Part shown: piece by piece, positions 1-8,595 of the stretch
Layout: each line of letters starts with the position of its first letter
Position numbering within the stretch: position 1 is the stretch's first letter
DNA from: Firmicutes bacterium UBA1768
GTDB taxonomy: Bacteria; Bacillota; Clostridia; Peptostreptococcales; Anaerovoracaceae
Direction of reading: 5' to 3'
DNA: 24,084 nucleotides
Assembly (NCBI GenBank): GCA_002315335.1
Contig: DCGW01000077.1
Span: 4,737-28,820, forward strand
The notes under the pieces: generated by a model
Databases searched by the model: none
The model's input: the letters and a program-made list of their open reading frames with translations, nothing else
Told to the model about the DNA's origin: nothing
Made by a program: the position numbers and the translations under genes

Positions 1-1823
1 GTCATTCCGACTACCATATTCAGCTCCTGAGCGAGTCTGACGAGCCTGCTCTTGTCTGTAGGCAGAGCCCTTGCCACAACCCTTAATCTCGGAAGAATAG
101 CCTTTACCTCATCATCAGTCATTTCTCCAAGCTGCGACGAGGTGAGAATGACATCGTCTTCGTTCTTCACGAGTCCAGAATCTCTTGCTATAGCGGCAGC
201 GGTTTCTCTACGGTCTCCGGTTATCATCGCAACCTGAACACCCGCATTCTGAACCTCCTCAATAGCTATCACAGCCTCTTCACGAACGTTATCCCTTATG
301 CAAAGCACACAAATCAGTGTGAGTCCGTATCTGAGACTTTCCTTCTCCTCCTCATAATCAACCCTTGCAACGCACAAAAGTCTCATTGACCTTCCTGCCT
401 GAATATCTATGTAGTTTACAAGATTGTCAATATCCTCAAGCACCCTAACACTTCCGTCCTCATCAAGATAGTGAGTACATTTCTCCAATATTTTTTCCGG
501 CGCGCCTTTAATATAAGTTAAAGTGCTTCCCTCTCTCGAAACCGTAATGTCAGAGAATTTCCGCGATGAGTCAAAGGCGTTAAAGAACTTTACCTTAAGC
601 TTAGAAAGCGTCCCAGACTCCCCTGCATCGCCAATAACCTGCATCAGCGCTCTGTCGGTAATATTGCCGCCGATAACCTTTCCGTCGGAATAGTCAGCGC
701 TGTTGTTTTTTCCTATCCCGATAACAACCTCAGTTCTGAGTGCAGGCTTCATATCTTCAAGCTTTTCAAGTATAGCTGCATTTCCAAGAGCCATTTCGAC
801 TACAGAAAGCTTTCCCTCTGTTATTGTACCAGTCTTATCACTGAAAAGCAGACTGAGACTTCCCGCGGTTTCAAGGCCATTGATTTTTCTGACAAGGACA
901 TTGTCCTTTGCCATTCTTATGCTCTGGAATGACAATAATATTGAAGTCAGCATTGGAAGGCCCTCTGGTACTGCGCAGACAATGATTGTAACCGCTACGG
1001 TGACAGCATCTAAGAACAGTCGTAGCCATGCATAAGCCGAATCGGGGGCATTTCCCGAAAGCACAGTAGAAAGAACAACCCCACCCATAATACATATGGC
1101 ACCGATATAGCCAAAAATTGAAATCAGCTTTGCAAGCTTTCTCAGCTTCAGCTGAAGAGGAGTTTCCCTTGTTTCCTCCTGAACCTCAAGTGCAAGCTGA
1201 CCGAAGAGAGTATTATCTCCGACTACGTCAACCTCCATAAAACACTCGCCGGCGCAAACAACCGTTCCTCTGTATATATAATGCTTATTTAAAAGGTCCT
1301 TAATATTGCATTCAATTCCTTCGCTATACGGGATTTTCTCTGCCTCCTCGGTTTCACCATTTAAAGCAGCCTGGTCTACAAGTATAGCTCCGCTGGCAAT
1401 ATAACCATCCGCAGGAATTTTATCTCCCGCCTGAAGGCATACAATGTCTCCCTTAACTACATCACCTAAAGGAATTTCCTGCTTTTTACCTTCCCTCATA
1501 ACGCAGGCAATTTCACGCGAGAGAGCCTCTGACTTTAGTGCAGACGCCTTTCCCTCCTGCTTGGACTCACTGATAGACGAAACCCCGTTTGCTATCAAAA
1601 TAGCGATGAGAATTCCCACAGGCTCAAACCATTCAGCCTGACCCATAATGTAAAGAACAACCTGAACAGCAAGTGCTGCAAGGAGTATCATAATCATAGG
1701 GTCTTTAAAGCCCTGCAGTAATTTTTTCCACAGAGGTGTAAGAGGCATCTGAGTCAGATTATTAGTACCGTATAGCTTTCGTCTTTCAGATACTTCTTTA
1801 TTGTTTAATCCATTTAAATTCAT
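1..1823 (-). CDS. P-type cation-transporting ATPase, calcium (PMCA-like) type, 3' end cut by window
   Basis: ATP-driven membrane cation pump, most like the bacterial PMCA/SERCA-type calcium pumps; the ion is inferred from family resemblance. 607 residues are visible. Seen: an N-terminal cation-ATPase segment (GLNNKEV near residue 5), membrane segments near 42-80, an actuator motif NGET in place of the usual TGES, the membrane motif PEGLP at 286-290, and the phosphorylation motif DKTGT with Asp329, preceded by Phe-Ser rather than Cys-Ser. The reading frame leaves the window just before the expected GDGxNDAPAL hinge. The ATG at 1823 has only a weak GGGG Shine-Dalgarno; an in-frame ATG at 1841 and a TTG at 1853 behind AGGAA are alternatives. 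It is the last visible gene of a long minus-strand series, 45 bp after the LD-carboxypeptidase gene. Confidence 0.9.
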   Translation of the reverse strand, partial: MNLNGLNNKEVSERRKLYGTNNLTQMPLTPLWKKLLQGFKDPMIMILLAALAVQVVLYIMGQAEWFEPVGILIAILIANGVSSISESKQEGKASALKSEALSREIACVMREGKKQEIPLGDVVKGDIVCLQAGDKIPADGYIASGAILVDQAALNGETEEAEKIPYSEGIECNIKDLLNKHYIYRGTVVCAGECFMEVDVVGDNTLFGQLALEVQEETRETPLQLKLRKLAKLISIFGYIGAICIMGGVVLSTVLSGNAPDSAYAWLRLFLDAVTVAVTIIVCAVPEGLPMLTSILLSFQSIRMAKDNVLVRKINGLETAGSLSLLFSDKTGTITEGKLSVVEMALGNAAILEKLEDMKPALRTEVVIGIGKNNSADYSDGKVIGGNITDRALMQVIGDAGESGTLSKLKVKFFNAFDSSRKFSDITVSREGSTLTYIKGAPEKILEKCTHYLDEDGSVRVLEDIDNLVNYIDIQAGRSMRLLCVARVDYEEEKESLRYGLTLICVLCIRDNVREEAVIAIEEVQNAGVQVAMITGDRRETAAAIARDSGLVKNEDDVILTSSQLGEMTDDEVKAILPRLRVVARALPTDKSRLVRLAQELNMVVGM

Positions 1824-1868
1824 TTCTATACCCCAAAACATCAGCAAGCTCAAACATATGTTCCTGCA

Positions 1869-2774
1869 TTATTTCTTGAAATATAACTTATTTCCATCAA
1901 TAATTGCCCTTGCGCCTAAAGGAAACGCCACAAAGGGGAAGCCATGACCCGATGCCAGGCCCTTTAGTATCGGTTTTCCGTAAGGAACAAGTATTTCGCT
2001 AAAGATTTCCTCGGGAGTGAGCCTTGTCTCCGATTCGCTATTCTCGCAATCTATAAATGGTCCGAGCACAAAGCCTGCTGAGTCTCTTAGCTTACCAGAA
2101 AGCTCAAGGGACATAAGCATTTTATCTACATCCTCAGCCCTTTCACCGATTTCTTCAATAAACAATAGCTTTCCTCGTGTATCAATTTCATAAGCAGAAC
2201 CAAGTGTTGAAACCATTCTTGAAAGATTGCCACCACACATAATACCTTCTGCCCTTCCATCCACTAAAGAGGTCATCGTTTCTCCTGGAGGATTTTTAAA
2301 CTCTCCCTCGGGAAAGCCGAATAAGAGGTCGCCGGTTGATTGAAAAATTGAATCTCCGCTCTTTTCCCACTTCACTCCCGGCATGGAGCCGTGAATAGTC
2401 ATCTGACCGCAAATCTGATTTATTGCGGTATGTATTACTGTCACATCGCTGAAGCCTATAAAGTGCTTCGGGTTTTTCTTTATCATATTATAGTCAATCT
2501 TATCAACCAATCTTGCACAGCCATAGCCGCCATTGATTGAAAAAACAGCCTTAATTTCCGGGTCGGAAAAAGCATCGTGCAAATCCTTCAGCCTGCGTTC
2601 AACAGTACCGGCCATATAGCCGTGAGCCTCATAGCAGGAAGGATAAAATACCGGTTCAAGCCCAAGCTTTTTTATATTGTTTTCTGCATTAATTCTGAGC
2701 TTTTCAGGAGAAGGTGAAGCTAAGCCAATAAGCGCAGCCTTATCGCCTTTATTTAGTTTTTCTGGTATTACCAT
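1869..2774 (-). CDS. LD-carboxypeptidase / MccF-like serine peptidase, family S66
   Basis: Cytoplasmic serine peptidase of family S66. Members either trim the L,D bond of recycled murein tetrapeptides (LdcA) or cleave microcin C-type toxic acyl-adenylates (MccF); the sequence alone does not separate these roles. 301 residues is the normal family length. The expected Ser-Glu-His triad is visible: Ser109 in the GFSD motif, Glu207 (or 208) in FIEEIGE, and His277 in SGHGFP. NGGYG at 81-85 and GGNLS at 181-185 are also family hallmarks. No signal peptide is seen. The start has GGGAG seven bases upstream. It lies 18 bp downstream of a chromate-family transporter gene and 45 bp before the ATPase gene, consistent with cotranscription. 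Confidence 0.88.
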   Translation of the reverse strand: MVIPEKLNKGDKAALIGLASPSPEKLRINAENNIKKLGLEPVFYPSCYEAHGYMAGTVERRLKDLHDAFSDPEIKAVFSINGGYGCARLVDKIDYNMIKKNPKHFIGFSDVTVIHTAINQICGQMTIHGSMPGVKWEKSGDSIFQSTGDLLFGFPEGEFKNPPGETMTSLVDGRAEGIMCGGNLSRMVSTLGSAYEIDTRGKLLFIEEIGERAEDVDKMLMSLELSGKLRDSAGFVLGPFIDCENSESETRLTPEEIFSEILVPYGKPILKGLASGHGFPFVAFPLGARAIIDGNKLYFKK

Positions 2775-2792
2775 GTATGTCTCCCGCCATCA

Positions 2793-3383
2793 TTACATTT
2801 TAAATAATATTCCCGCTGCTGCCGCAATCCCGATATACACTATTGGATGCCAGTCAGCAGCACGTCTTTTCATAACAATTCTGTTTAGCACAAAAATTGC
2901 TGCCATCAAGACAACAACCTTGATTTTTATCATATCCAAAGCCGCAGCAGCTGTAAGCGTCTGACCCGCACCAACCGAAAACAAAGCGGTTGACAGCATC
3001 TGTATCAACGCTACCGAAATAAGCGCTACAACTACAGGTCTGAGTCCGTTAAACAGACTGATTACATATGGGTTATCTTTAAAACCGGTTAAAGCCTTAG
3101 CTATTATCAGAATGATAATGAACGAAGGAAGCACCAGTCCAAAGGTTGCAATTATGCTTCCCGGAACACCTGCAGCGACATAACCTGCATAGGTAGCCGC
3201 ATTTACCCCAATAGGTCCGGGAGTTGACTCGGCTACCGCAACCAGATCGGACATTTTTTCAACAGGAAACCACGAATACTTATCTGCCATATCATATAAA
3301 AACGGCAGTGTTGCGAGGCCGCCACCTACAGCAAATAACCCTGTCTTAAAAAACTCAAAGAAGAGGATAAAATAAATGTTCAT
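2793..3383 (-). CDS. Chromate-transporter (CHR) family half-size protein, second of pair
   Basis: Integral membrane protein of the CHR family (Pfam Chromate_transp). Full-length ChrA proteins carry two such domains; this 196-residue protein has one. Seen: the conserved N-terminal glycine motif AVGGGLATLPFL (about 17-28), the STPGPIGVNAATYAGY motif (about 53-68), and several hydrophobic segments through the C-terminus. Its start overlaps the end of the preceding CHR gene by four bases (ATGA, 3380-3383), implying translational coupling and probably a two-subunit carrier. Paired short CHR proteins are known to work together in Bacillus. The physiological substrate may be sulfate or another oxyanion; chromate is only the name of the family. 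Confidence 0.88.
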   Translation of the reverse strand: MNIYFILFFEFFKTGLFAVGGGLATLPFLYDMADKYSWFPVEKMSDLVAVAESTPGPIGVNAATYAGYVAAGVPGSIIATFGLVLPSFIIILIIAKALTGFKDNPYVISLFNGLRPVVVALISVALIQMLSTALFSVGAGQTLTAAAALDMIKIKVVVLMAAIFVLNRIVMKRRAADWHPIVYIGIAAAAGILFKM

Positions 3384-3928
3384 TTCGCCCTCCTCTTTTT
3401 GGAAATATACTCATATATAACCGCTCCAATGGCAGCACAAACAATAATCGCAACTGAGGGTACATCAAAAATCAGTGCCGCAACGAAGGCCGCTCCGAAA
3501 ATAAGGCCTCCAAAAATGTTTTTTACTCCCTTTTTCCAGAGCCTGATTACAGTATTGAAAATAAGAATCGAAACAGCAGCTGAGATTCCTGCAAGAGCAT
3601 GACCAACTATTGGATATTCATAAAAATTTTGAATAAGTGCCGCAGCAATGATAATAATTACCACTGAAGGAAAAACCACCCCAATGGTCGCAGCAATTGC
3701 ACCGCCCACACCAAGCCTGTAATAGCCCACAAAGGTCGCGGTATTAACCGCAATTACACCTGGTGTAGACTGTCCGATTGCAAACCAATCAAGCAGCTCA
3801 TCCTCACTGGCCCATTTTTTATTTTCTACTATTTCACGCTTTAGCATAGGCAGCATAGCATAACCGCCGCCAAAGGTCATTACACCGATTTTTGCAAAAG
3901 CCAGGAAAATTTTTATTAGTTCTCTCAT
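3380..3928 (-). CDS. Chromate-transporter (CHR) family half-size protein, first of pair
   Basis: Single-domain CHR-family membrane protein of 182 residues, partner of the gene at 2793-3383. The N-terminal motif TFGGGYAMLPML (about 18-29) and the STPGVIAVNTATFVGY motif (about 54-69) match the sister protein position for position, so the two are clearly paralogous halves of one transporter. Hydrophobic membrane segments fill the region from about residue 75 on, and the protein ends in a basic tail (SKKRRAK). Its start overlaps the stop of the upstream DUF975 gene by four bases (ATGA, 3925-3928) and its stop overlaps the next start in the same way, so three genes are tightly coupled. The transported anion is not determined. 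Confidence 0.88.
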   Translation of the reverse strand: MRELIKIFLAFAKIGVMTFGGGYAMLPMLKREIVENKKWASEDELLDWFAIGQSTPGVIAVNTATFVGYYRLGVGGAIAATIGVVFPSVVIIIIAAALIQNFYEYPIVGHALAGISAAVSILIFNTVIRLWKKGVKNIFGGLIFGAAFVAALIFDVPSVAIIVCAAIGAVIYEYISKKRRAK

Positions 3929-4641
3929 ACATATTCTGTTTCAAATTCGACCTTTGTTCCCATAAGCTCTTTATAGAAAGAGGTTTGAATCATCGTCCCA
4001 TATCCTAATACGAAAACTACTGGTATATAACAAAGTACAATAATGAGCGTAAACCAGGTCTGTCCATGGTTAAAATTCATTGCAATTCCCATAGGAATAC
4101 TCGCAAGAATTGCCCAACCAATTAATGAAAACTGAGACCAGAACAATCTTGCCTTGTTTCCGAGCATTATTCTCTTGCTTTCTTCTATGCATTCTGTGGG
4201 TGAAAGATCCGGTCTGTCAATCAGCAGCATAGGAGCCATTGAATATCTGTAGGCAGCTACTATGCCCGGAATAACAAGCAGAAGTGCCCATAAAAGAATT
4301 CTAACCTCCATCTGAAAGCCGAGGCTGAAGGAACGCAGAGCATTTTCAAAACCAGAAAAAGCAAGCGTAGGAGAAGGCGTATCCTCCTGTCTGACCATAG
4401 TGAGTCCATACGTCATCAGGCCTACTATTGCAGGTCCGAAAATTGCAACGCTGTAAACGAAGGATATGAAATTAATAACCAGATTCTGTGAAAAGAAATT
4501 CATTAAAATAATATCTACTATTGAAATCATTAATAAATAAATTGCATAGGTTACAGCTAAGCTTATCCAGCCCTTCCCTATATAAGCTCTTGCAAGCTTT
4601 CTGTAATAGGCTGCACTTTCAGTTAAAATTTTATGATCCAT
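3925..4641 (-). CDS. DUF975 family integral membrane protein
   Basis: Membrane protein of unknown function, 238 residues, recognised as DUF975 by the segment ESKRIMLGNKARLFW (about 153-167) followed by FSLIGWAILASIP. I count about five hydrophobic stretches: near 26-50, 55-85, 112-140, 168-192 and 196-215. The start is supported by an AGGAGG-type site about ten bases upstream, within the 30-bp gap after tlyA. Its end overlaps the first chromate-family gene by four bases. The coupling suggests a joint membrane role, but no function is established for the family and I do not propose a substrate. Confidence 0.8.
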   Translation of the reverse strand: MDHKILTESAAYYRKLARAYIGKGWISLAVTYAIYLLMISIVDIILMNFFSQNLVINFISFVYSVAIFGPAIVGLMTYGLTMVRQEDTPSPTLAFSGFENALRSFSLGFQMEVRILLWALLLVIPGIVAAYRYSMAPMLLIDRPDLSPTECIEESKRIMLGNKARLFWSQFSLIGWAILASIPMGIAMNFNHGQTWFTLIIVLCYIPVVFVLGYGTMIQTSFYKELMGTKVEFETEYV

Positions 4642-4671
4642 AAAACAATTCCTCCTCTTTAATATTACGGA

Positions 4672-5487
4672 CTACCCGAGAATGCTGTTGGCTTCTTCAA
4701 CAACCGCTCCTGTCAGTCCGATTATTTCGTCCGGCGAGAGACCTTCATCCACCCGTCCGTCCTTTTTCATGTAAATAAGATATTCTATATTACCCTTTGC
4801 TCCTGTCATAGGTGAAAAAGTAATGTTCTTAATTGTAAAGCCAAGGCTTCTCGAGAAGTCTGCAACCTTCAAGATAACCTGATTGTGTACGTTTTTATCC
4901 CTTACTATTCCTTTTTTGCCAACCTGTTCTCTGCCTGCTTCAAACTGAGGTTTTACCAGACAAACCAGCTCGCCTCCGCCTTTCAACACTTCATAGGCTA
5001 CGGGAATTATCAGAGTGAGCGAGATGAATGAAACGTCAATGGAAACAAAGTCAATCTCTTCCTCAATAAGAGACTTATCGAGATAGCGGATATTGGTTTT
5101 TTCCATATTGACTACTCTATCGTCAGTTCTGAGCTTCCAGTCGAGCTGACCGTAGCCTACATCCATGGAATATACCTTACGAGCTCCATTTTGAAGCATG
5201 CAGTCGGTAAAACCACCCGTCGAGGCTCCCATATCAGCACAAACAAAGCCATCAAAATTAAGGTTAAAGGCTTTGACAGCCTTTTCGAGCTTCAGTCCTC
5301 CCCTGCTCACATAGGGACAGGTTCCGCCCTTTACAACTATTTCAGCCTCAATATCAACCTTTGTACCTGCCTTGTCCTCGCGTCTGCCGTCAACAAAAAC
5401 AACTCCGGTCATTATTACTCTTTTTGCTTTTTCTCTGGATTCGGCATAACCGTTCTGCACCAGAAGTAGATCAAGTCTTTCTTTCAT
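4672..5487 (-). CDS. tlyA: TlyA family 2'-O-rRNA methyltransferase (hemolysin A family)
   Basis: S-adenosylmethionine-dependent 2'-O-methyltransferase. TlyA of mycobacteria methylates 16S and 23S rRNA; the hemolysin name is historical. The 271-residue protein has an N-terminal S4 RNA-binding domain (about 4-60), the linker motif RGGLKLEKA (62-70), a SAM-binding loop GASTGGFTDC (87-96), the aspartate in FVSIDVSF (Asp151) and VKPQFE (178-183), as expected for an FtsJ-like fold. The start lies two bases after the dxs stop, so the genes are likely coupled. The arrangement xseB-ispA-dxs-tlyA is common in Bacillota. In many relatives argR and recN follow; here DUF975 and transporter genes follow instead. 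Confidence 0.93.
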   Translation of the reverse strand: MKERLDLLLVQNGYAESREKAKRVIMTGVVFVDGRREDKAGTKVDIEAEIVVKGGTCPYVSRGGLKLEKAVKAFNLNFDGFVCADMGASTGGFTDCMLQNGARKVYSMDVGYGQLDWKLRTDDRVVNMEKTNIRYLDKSLIEEEIDFVSIDVSFISLTLIIPVAYEVLKGGGELVCLVKPQFEAGREQVGKKGIVRDKNVHNQVILKVADFSRSLGFTIKNITFSPMTGAKGNIEYLIYMKKDGRVDEGLSPDEIIGLTGAVVEEANSILG

Positions 5488-5489
5488 AA

Positions 5490-7343
5490 TTACAATTCGT
5501 ATTTTATTCTGTTTGCAATTGACAGCGGATCGAGGCCGTAAACCTCTTCAAGCATTTCAGTTTTACCGCATCTGATAAATTCATCAGGCCAGCCTAAGTT
5601 GATTATTCGCGGTCTTCTTATACCCTTGACAAAAGAAGCGTTTACCGCAGCTCCCAAACCACCGGAAACAACATTATCCTCGAGAGTAATTATCACGCTT
5701 GCCTGACCGCAGGCCCTCCTGAGGCCCTGCTCATCTAAGGGCTTAACAAACCTTGCATTGATTACGGTGGTTTCTATTCTTGCCCGCTGCAGGATTTCTG
5801 CAGCCCTGAGTGCATTATCCACATATTTTCCGACAGCAATAATAGCTGACTTTGTTCCCTTTCTGAGAACCTCACACCCTGTGGTGATAGGGGTGGAAAA
5901 TCTTCCATCCGACTCTATAGCTGTTCCCCTCGGGTATCTTATTGCACAAGGAGTACCAAGCTGCAGAGCATATTCCATCATATCTCTCAATTCTCTGTCG
6001 TCATACGGAACCATTACTGTCATATTAGGCATGTGTGATAAATATGAAAGGTCAAACTGACCGTTATGTGTTTCTCCGTCCTGACCGACATTTCCTGCTC
6101 TGTCTATGCAGAATACAACCGGTAAGTTCTGCAGGCATACATTGGTTACTATTTCATCATAAGCCCTCTGAAGGAAGGTTGAGTAAACTGAAATAAATGG
6201 TCTCATACCACCCAAAGCGAGTCCCGTAGCATAGCTTACAGCGTGCTGCTCTGCTATTCCTACATCAACAATTCTGTCAGGCATTTCTGCAAACATTTCA
6301 GATAGACCTGTTCCTGAAACCATAGCCGGACAAATAGCAGTAATTCTGTCATCCCTCAAAGCCATTTCCATTAGCTTATTGCTGAATACATCAGACCAGG
6401 ACTTGCCATCAGGTTTGCTCAGAGGCTCAAAGGTCTTCAAATTAAATGGTCCTATGCCATGAAACTTTTCAGGCATGTTCTCTATAACCTCAACACCCTT
6501 GCCTTTTTTTGTGACAACGTGAAGAACTACAGACCCATCTATCCTTTTTGCACCCTCAAAGGCCTCTATCAGCTCAACAATATCGTGTCCGTTAAAAGGT
6601 CCGTATGATTTGAAACCAAGATTATCGAAAACCGAATTTCCTTTTATCAAAGTTGTCTTTATTCCGTCTCTAATTTTTCCAAGACCCCTGTAAAGCAGAT
6701 TTGAGAGAACATTTTTGCTTGACATCGCTCTTACTCTGTCCTTTAAGCTGTTGTAGCCTGGGCTCATTCTGAGTCTTGTAAGGTGCTGAGTCATTCCTCC
6801 AACGTTGGAAGAAATTGACATCTGATTATCATTAATAATTATTATCATTTTGGATTTTGATGCGCCTGCGTTGTTTAATGCTTCGTAGGCAACACCACCG
6901 GTAAGCGCTCCGTCACCGATAACGGTTACTACGTTAAAATCCTCTCCCTGTCTGTCTCTTGCCTCCGCAATTCCGAGACCGATGGAAATGGAGTCCGAAG
7001 AATGACCGGCATCATAGACATCGTGCGGGCTTTCGCTTCTTTTTGGAAAACCGCTGAGGCCTCCATACTGTCTCAGCCCGCTGAAGTCATCAGCCCTTCC
7101 GGTAAGAATCTTATGTACATAGGATTGGTGACCAACATCCCATAATATTCTGTCTGTAGGAGAATCAAAAACTGCATGCAGGGCGGTTGTCAGCTCTACC
7201 ACACCTAAGTTTGACGCAAGGTGACCCCCAGTTTTTGAAACATTTTCCAAGAGAAAATCTCTTATTTCATCACAAAGGAGAGTCAGCTCCCAAGCCGTCA
7301 TCTTTTTTAGATCCTCGGGAAAATTATACTCACTTATACTCAT
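5490..7343 (-). CDS. dxs: 1-deoxy-D-xylulose-5-phosphate synthase
   Basis: Thiamine diphosphate enzyme that condenses pyruvate and glyceraldehyde 3-phosphate to 1-deoxy-D-xylulose 5-phosphate, the first step of the MEP isoprenoid pathway. The 617-residue protein is of normal length. Seen: TGGHLASNLG with the conserved His41, the diphosphate/Mg motif GDGALTGG (143-150) with NDNQMSIS (172-179), the catalytic glutamate in DVGIAEQHAV, the transketolase-like central part with STFLQRAYDEI, and the substrate loop IDRAGNVGQDGETHNGQFD. The start ATG shares one base with the ispA stop (TAATG), and the stop lies two bases before tlyA, so it sits within a tight operon with the prenyl synthase that uses the pathway products. 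Confidence 0.97.
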   Translation of the reverse strand: MSISEYNFPEDLKKMTAWELTLLCDEIRDFLLENVSKTGGHLASNLGVVELTTALHAVFDSPTDRILWDVGHQSYVHKILTGRADDFSGLRQYGGLSGFPKRSESPHDVYDAGHSSDSISIGLGIAEARDRQGEDFNVVTVIGDGALTGGVAYEALNNAGASKSKMIIIINDNQMSISSNVGGMTQHLTRLRMSPGYNSLKDRVRAMSSKNVLSNLLYRGLGKIRDGIKTTLIKGNSVFDNLGFKSYGPFNGHDIVELIEAFEGAKRIDGSVVLHVVTKKGKGVEVIENMPEKFHGIGPFNLKTFEPLSKPDGKSWSDVFSNKLMEMALRDDRITAICPAMVSGTGLSEMFAEMPDRIVDVGIAEQHAVSYATGLALGGMRPFISVYSTFLQRAYDEIVTNVCLQNLPVVFCIDRAGNVGQDGETHNGQFDLSYLSHMPNMTVMVPYDDRELRDMMEYALQLGTPCAIRYPRGTAIESDGRFSTPITTGCEVLRKGTKSAIIAVGKYVDNALRAAEILQRARIETTVINARFVKPLDEQGLRRACGQASVIITLEDNVVSGGLGAAVNASFVKGIRRPRIINLGWPDEFIRCGKTEMLEEVYGLDPLSIANRIKYEL

Positions 7344-8245
7344 TATTTTACTCTCTTATATAGATTTTCAGCGGTTTCTCTGAGAAAGTTCGCTTCAGCC
7401 CCAAAGGGAGCCAAGGCATTCACTGCCGCTTCATGTATTTTTCTATAGGTTTCCTGTGATTTATCTAAACCTATCATGGAAGGGTAAGTCAGCTTTCCAT
7501 TTTTGTCGTCACTTCCAATAGGCTTACCCAGTTCCTCTTCATTGCCGACAATATCGAGAATATCATCACAAATCTGGAACGCAAGGCCTAACTTAAGACC
7601 GAAGTCTTCAATAGCTGATAGCCTGGCATCACCAGCTCCTCCTATCAGAGCTCCTGCGATTACCGCTGCTTTTATCAATGCACCTGTTTTATTCAGGTGT
7701 ATGAATTCAAGCCTTTCAAGGCTGTGTAAATCGGGGTTTTCACCCTCAAGGTCCGCAATCTGCCCGCCAACCATGCCGCCATGGCCTGCCGCTTCCGAAA
7801 TATAAAGTGCAGCCTTAGCTAAGCGATTGGCATCCGAACTGTTTTTCTCATCACAAACCGCCTTCAGCATTACCTCATAGGCTCTGTTAAGAAGTCCGTC
7901 TCCGGCGAGAATGGCACAGGCCTCACCAAAAACTGTGTGGTTTGTTGGTTTTCCTCGTCTGAGATCATCGTCGTCCATCGCAGGAAGGTCGTCGTGAATT
8001 AAAGAATACGTATGAATATACTCGATTGCACAGGCAAAGGGCAAGGCTTTTTCTACAGTTCCTCCGCACATTTTGCAAGAGGCTAACAAAAGAACAGGCC
8101 TGAGCCTCTTTCCACCTGCAAAAACCGAATATGCCATCGACTCTGTAAGCGTATGTATGTATTTGTCTTCACTGATAAACAAAAACCTCCCGAGATTGTC
8201 TTCGGTAAGCTTTTTCAGTTCGTTGTATTCGGTTATATAATTCAA
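7343..8245 (-). CDS. ispA: Polyprenyl (farnesyl/geranylgeranyl) diphosphate synthase
   Basis: Trans-prenyltransferase that adds isopentenyl diphosphate to allylic diphosphates, giving C15 or C20 chains for quinone, undecaprenyl and related lipids. The 300-residue protein contains the first aspartate-rich motif DDLPAMDDDD (85-94) with RRGKPTNH, the second motif CDDILD (226-231), GGKRLRP (44-50) for substrate binding and GGQ (160-162). The extra residues in the first Asp-rich motif fit bacterial FPP synthases, though product length cannot be read with certainty. It lies 11 bp after xseB and overlaps dxs by one base, as in many Bacillota and Proteobacteria. Confidence 0.95.
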   Translation of the reverse strand: MNYITEYNELKKLTEDNLGRFLFISEDKYIHTLTESMAYSVFAGGKRLRPVLLLASCKMCGGTVEKALPFACAIEYIHTYSLIHDDLPAMDDDDLRRGKPTNHTVFGEACAILAGDGLLNRAYEVMLKAVCDEKNSSDANRLAKAALYISEAAGHGGMVGGQIADLEGENPDLHSLERLEFIHLNKTGALIKAAVIAGALIGGAGDARLSAIEDFGLKLGLAFQICDDILDIVGNEEELGKPIGSDDKNGKLTYPSMIGLDKSQETYRKIHEAAVNALAPFGAEANFLRETAENLYKRVK

Positions 8246-8256
8246 CGTAATCTCCT

Positions 8257-8460
8257 TTAAAGTTCCTTTTCGCTCTCGTTTCCAGTTTCTTTTTCAAGAA
8301 CTATCAGCCTCTGCCTGGCTTCTTCCAGAACTTTTTTGCATTCCTTATAATATTTTGAAGCTGTCTCAAAGTTTTTCAGGCTGTCCTCCAAAGAAACCGA
8401 GTCGTCTCTTAACGAAGCCGCAGCCTCTTCCAGCTTCTTATATGAAGTTTCAAAATTCAT
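8257..8460 (-). CDS. xseB: Exodeoxyribonuclease VII small subunit
   Basis: Small helical subunit of exonuclease VII, which degrades single-stranded DNA together with XseA. The 67-residue protein has the family pattern FETSYKKLEEAAASL near the start, then SLEDSLKNFETASKYYKECKK, and a heptad-like C-terminal helix. This is close to the usual 70-80 residues. The ATG at 8460 lacks a good Shine-Dalgarno site; the upstream GAAAGGG at 8483-8489 is too distant. It is the first gene after the promoter at 8510-8538. The usual upstream partner xseA is absent here: the next gene upstream is ribU, beyond a terminator, so xseA must lie elsewhere. Confidence 0.88.
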   Translation of the reverse strand: MNFETSYKKLEEAAASLRDDSVSLEDSLKNFETASKYYKECKKVLEEARQRLIVLEKETGNESEKEL

Positions 8461-8509
8461 ATCAAACCGATGTAAAACACATCCCTTTCTATAGCTTTAG
8501 CAACTATTA

Positions 8510-8538
8510 ATTATACAGTTTTTACAGCTTTCTTTCAA
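8510..8538 (-). promoter_or_regulatory. Sigma-A type promoter for the xseB-ispA-dxs-tlyA operon
   Basis: On the minus strand, TTGAAA (8538-8533) and a perfect TATAAT (8515-8510) are separated by 17 bases. It lies between the ribU terminator and xseB and would give a leader of about 45 nt. The -35 box starts only three bases past the terminator T-tract, so the transcription units are packed back to back. Confidence 0.8.
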
Positions 8539-8540
8539 GT

Positions 8541-8587
8541 AAAAAAAGACCCCCAAGTTACTTTCTGTTTCAGATTACCTGGAGGTC
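8541..8587 (-). terminator. Rho-independent terminator of ribU
   Basis: In the minus-strand transcript the arms GACCTCCAGGT and ACTTGGGGGTC form an 11-bp stem with two G-U type pairs, followed by seven U residues (8547-8541). It begins nine bases after the ribU stop codon. Confidence 0.85.
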
Positions 8588-8595
8588 AATATTCT

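Noticed and set aside
703..1035. Open frame of 110 codons on the plus strand
   Set aside because: It is antisense to the P-type ATPase, whose frame carries PEGLP and DKTGT here; no recognisable protein or ribosome site.
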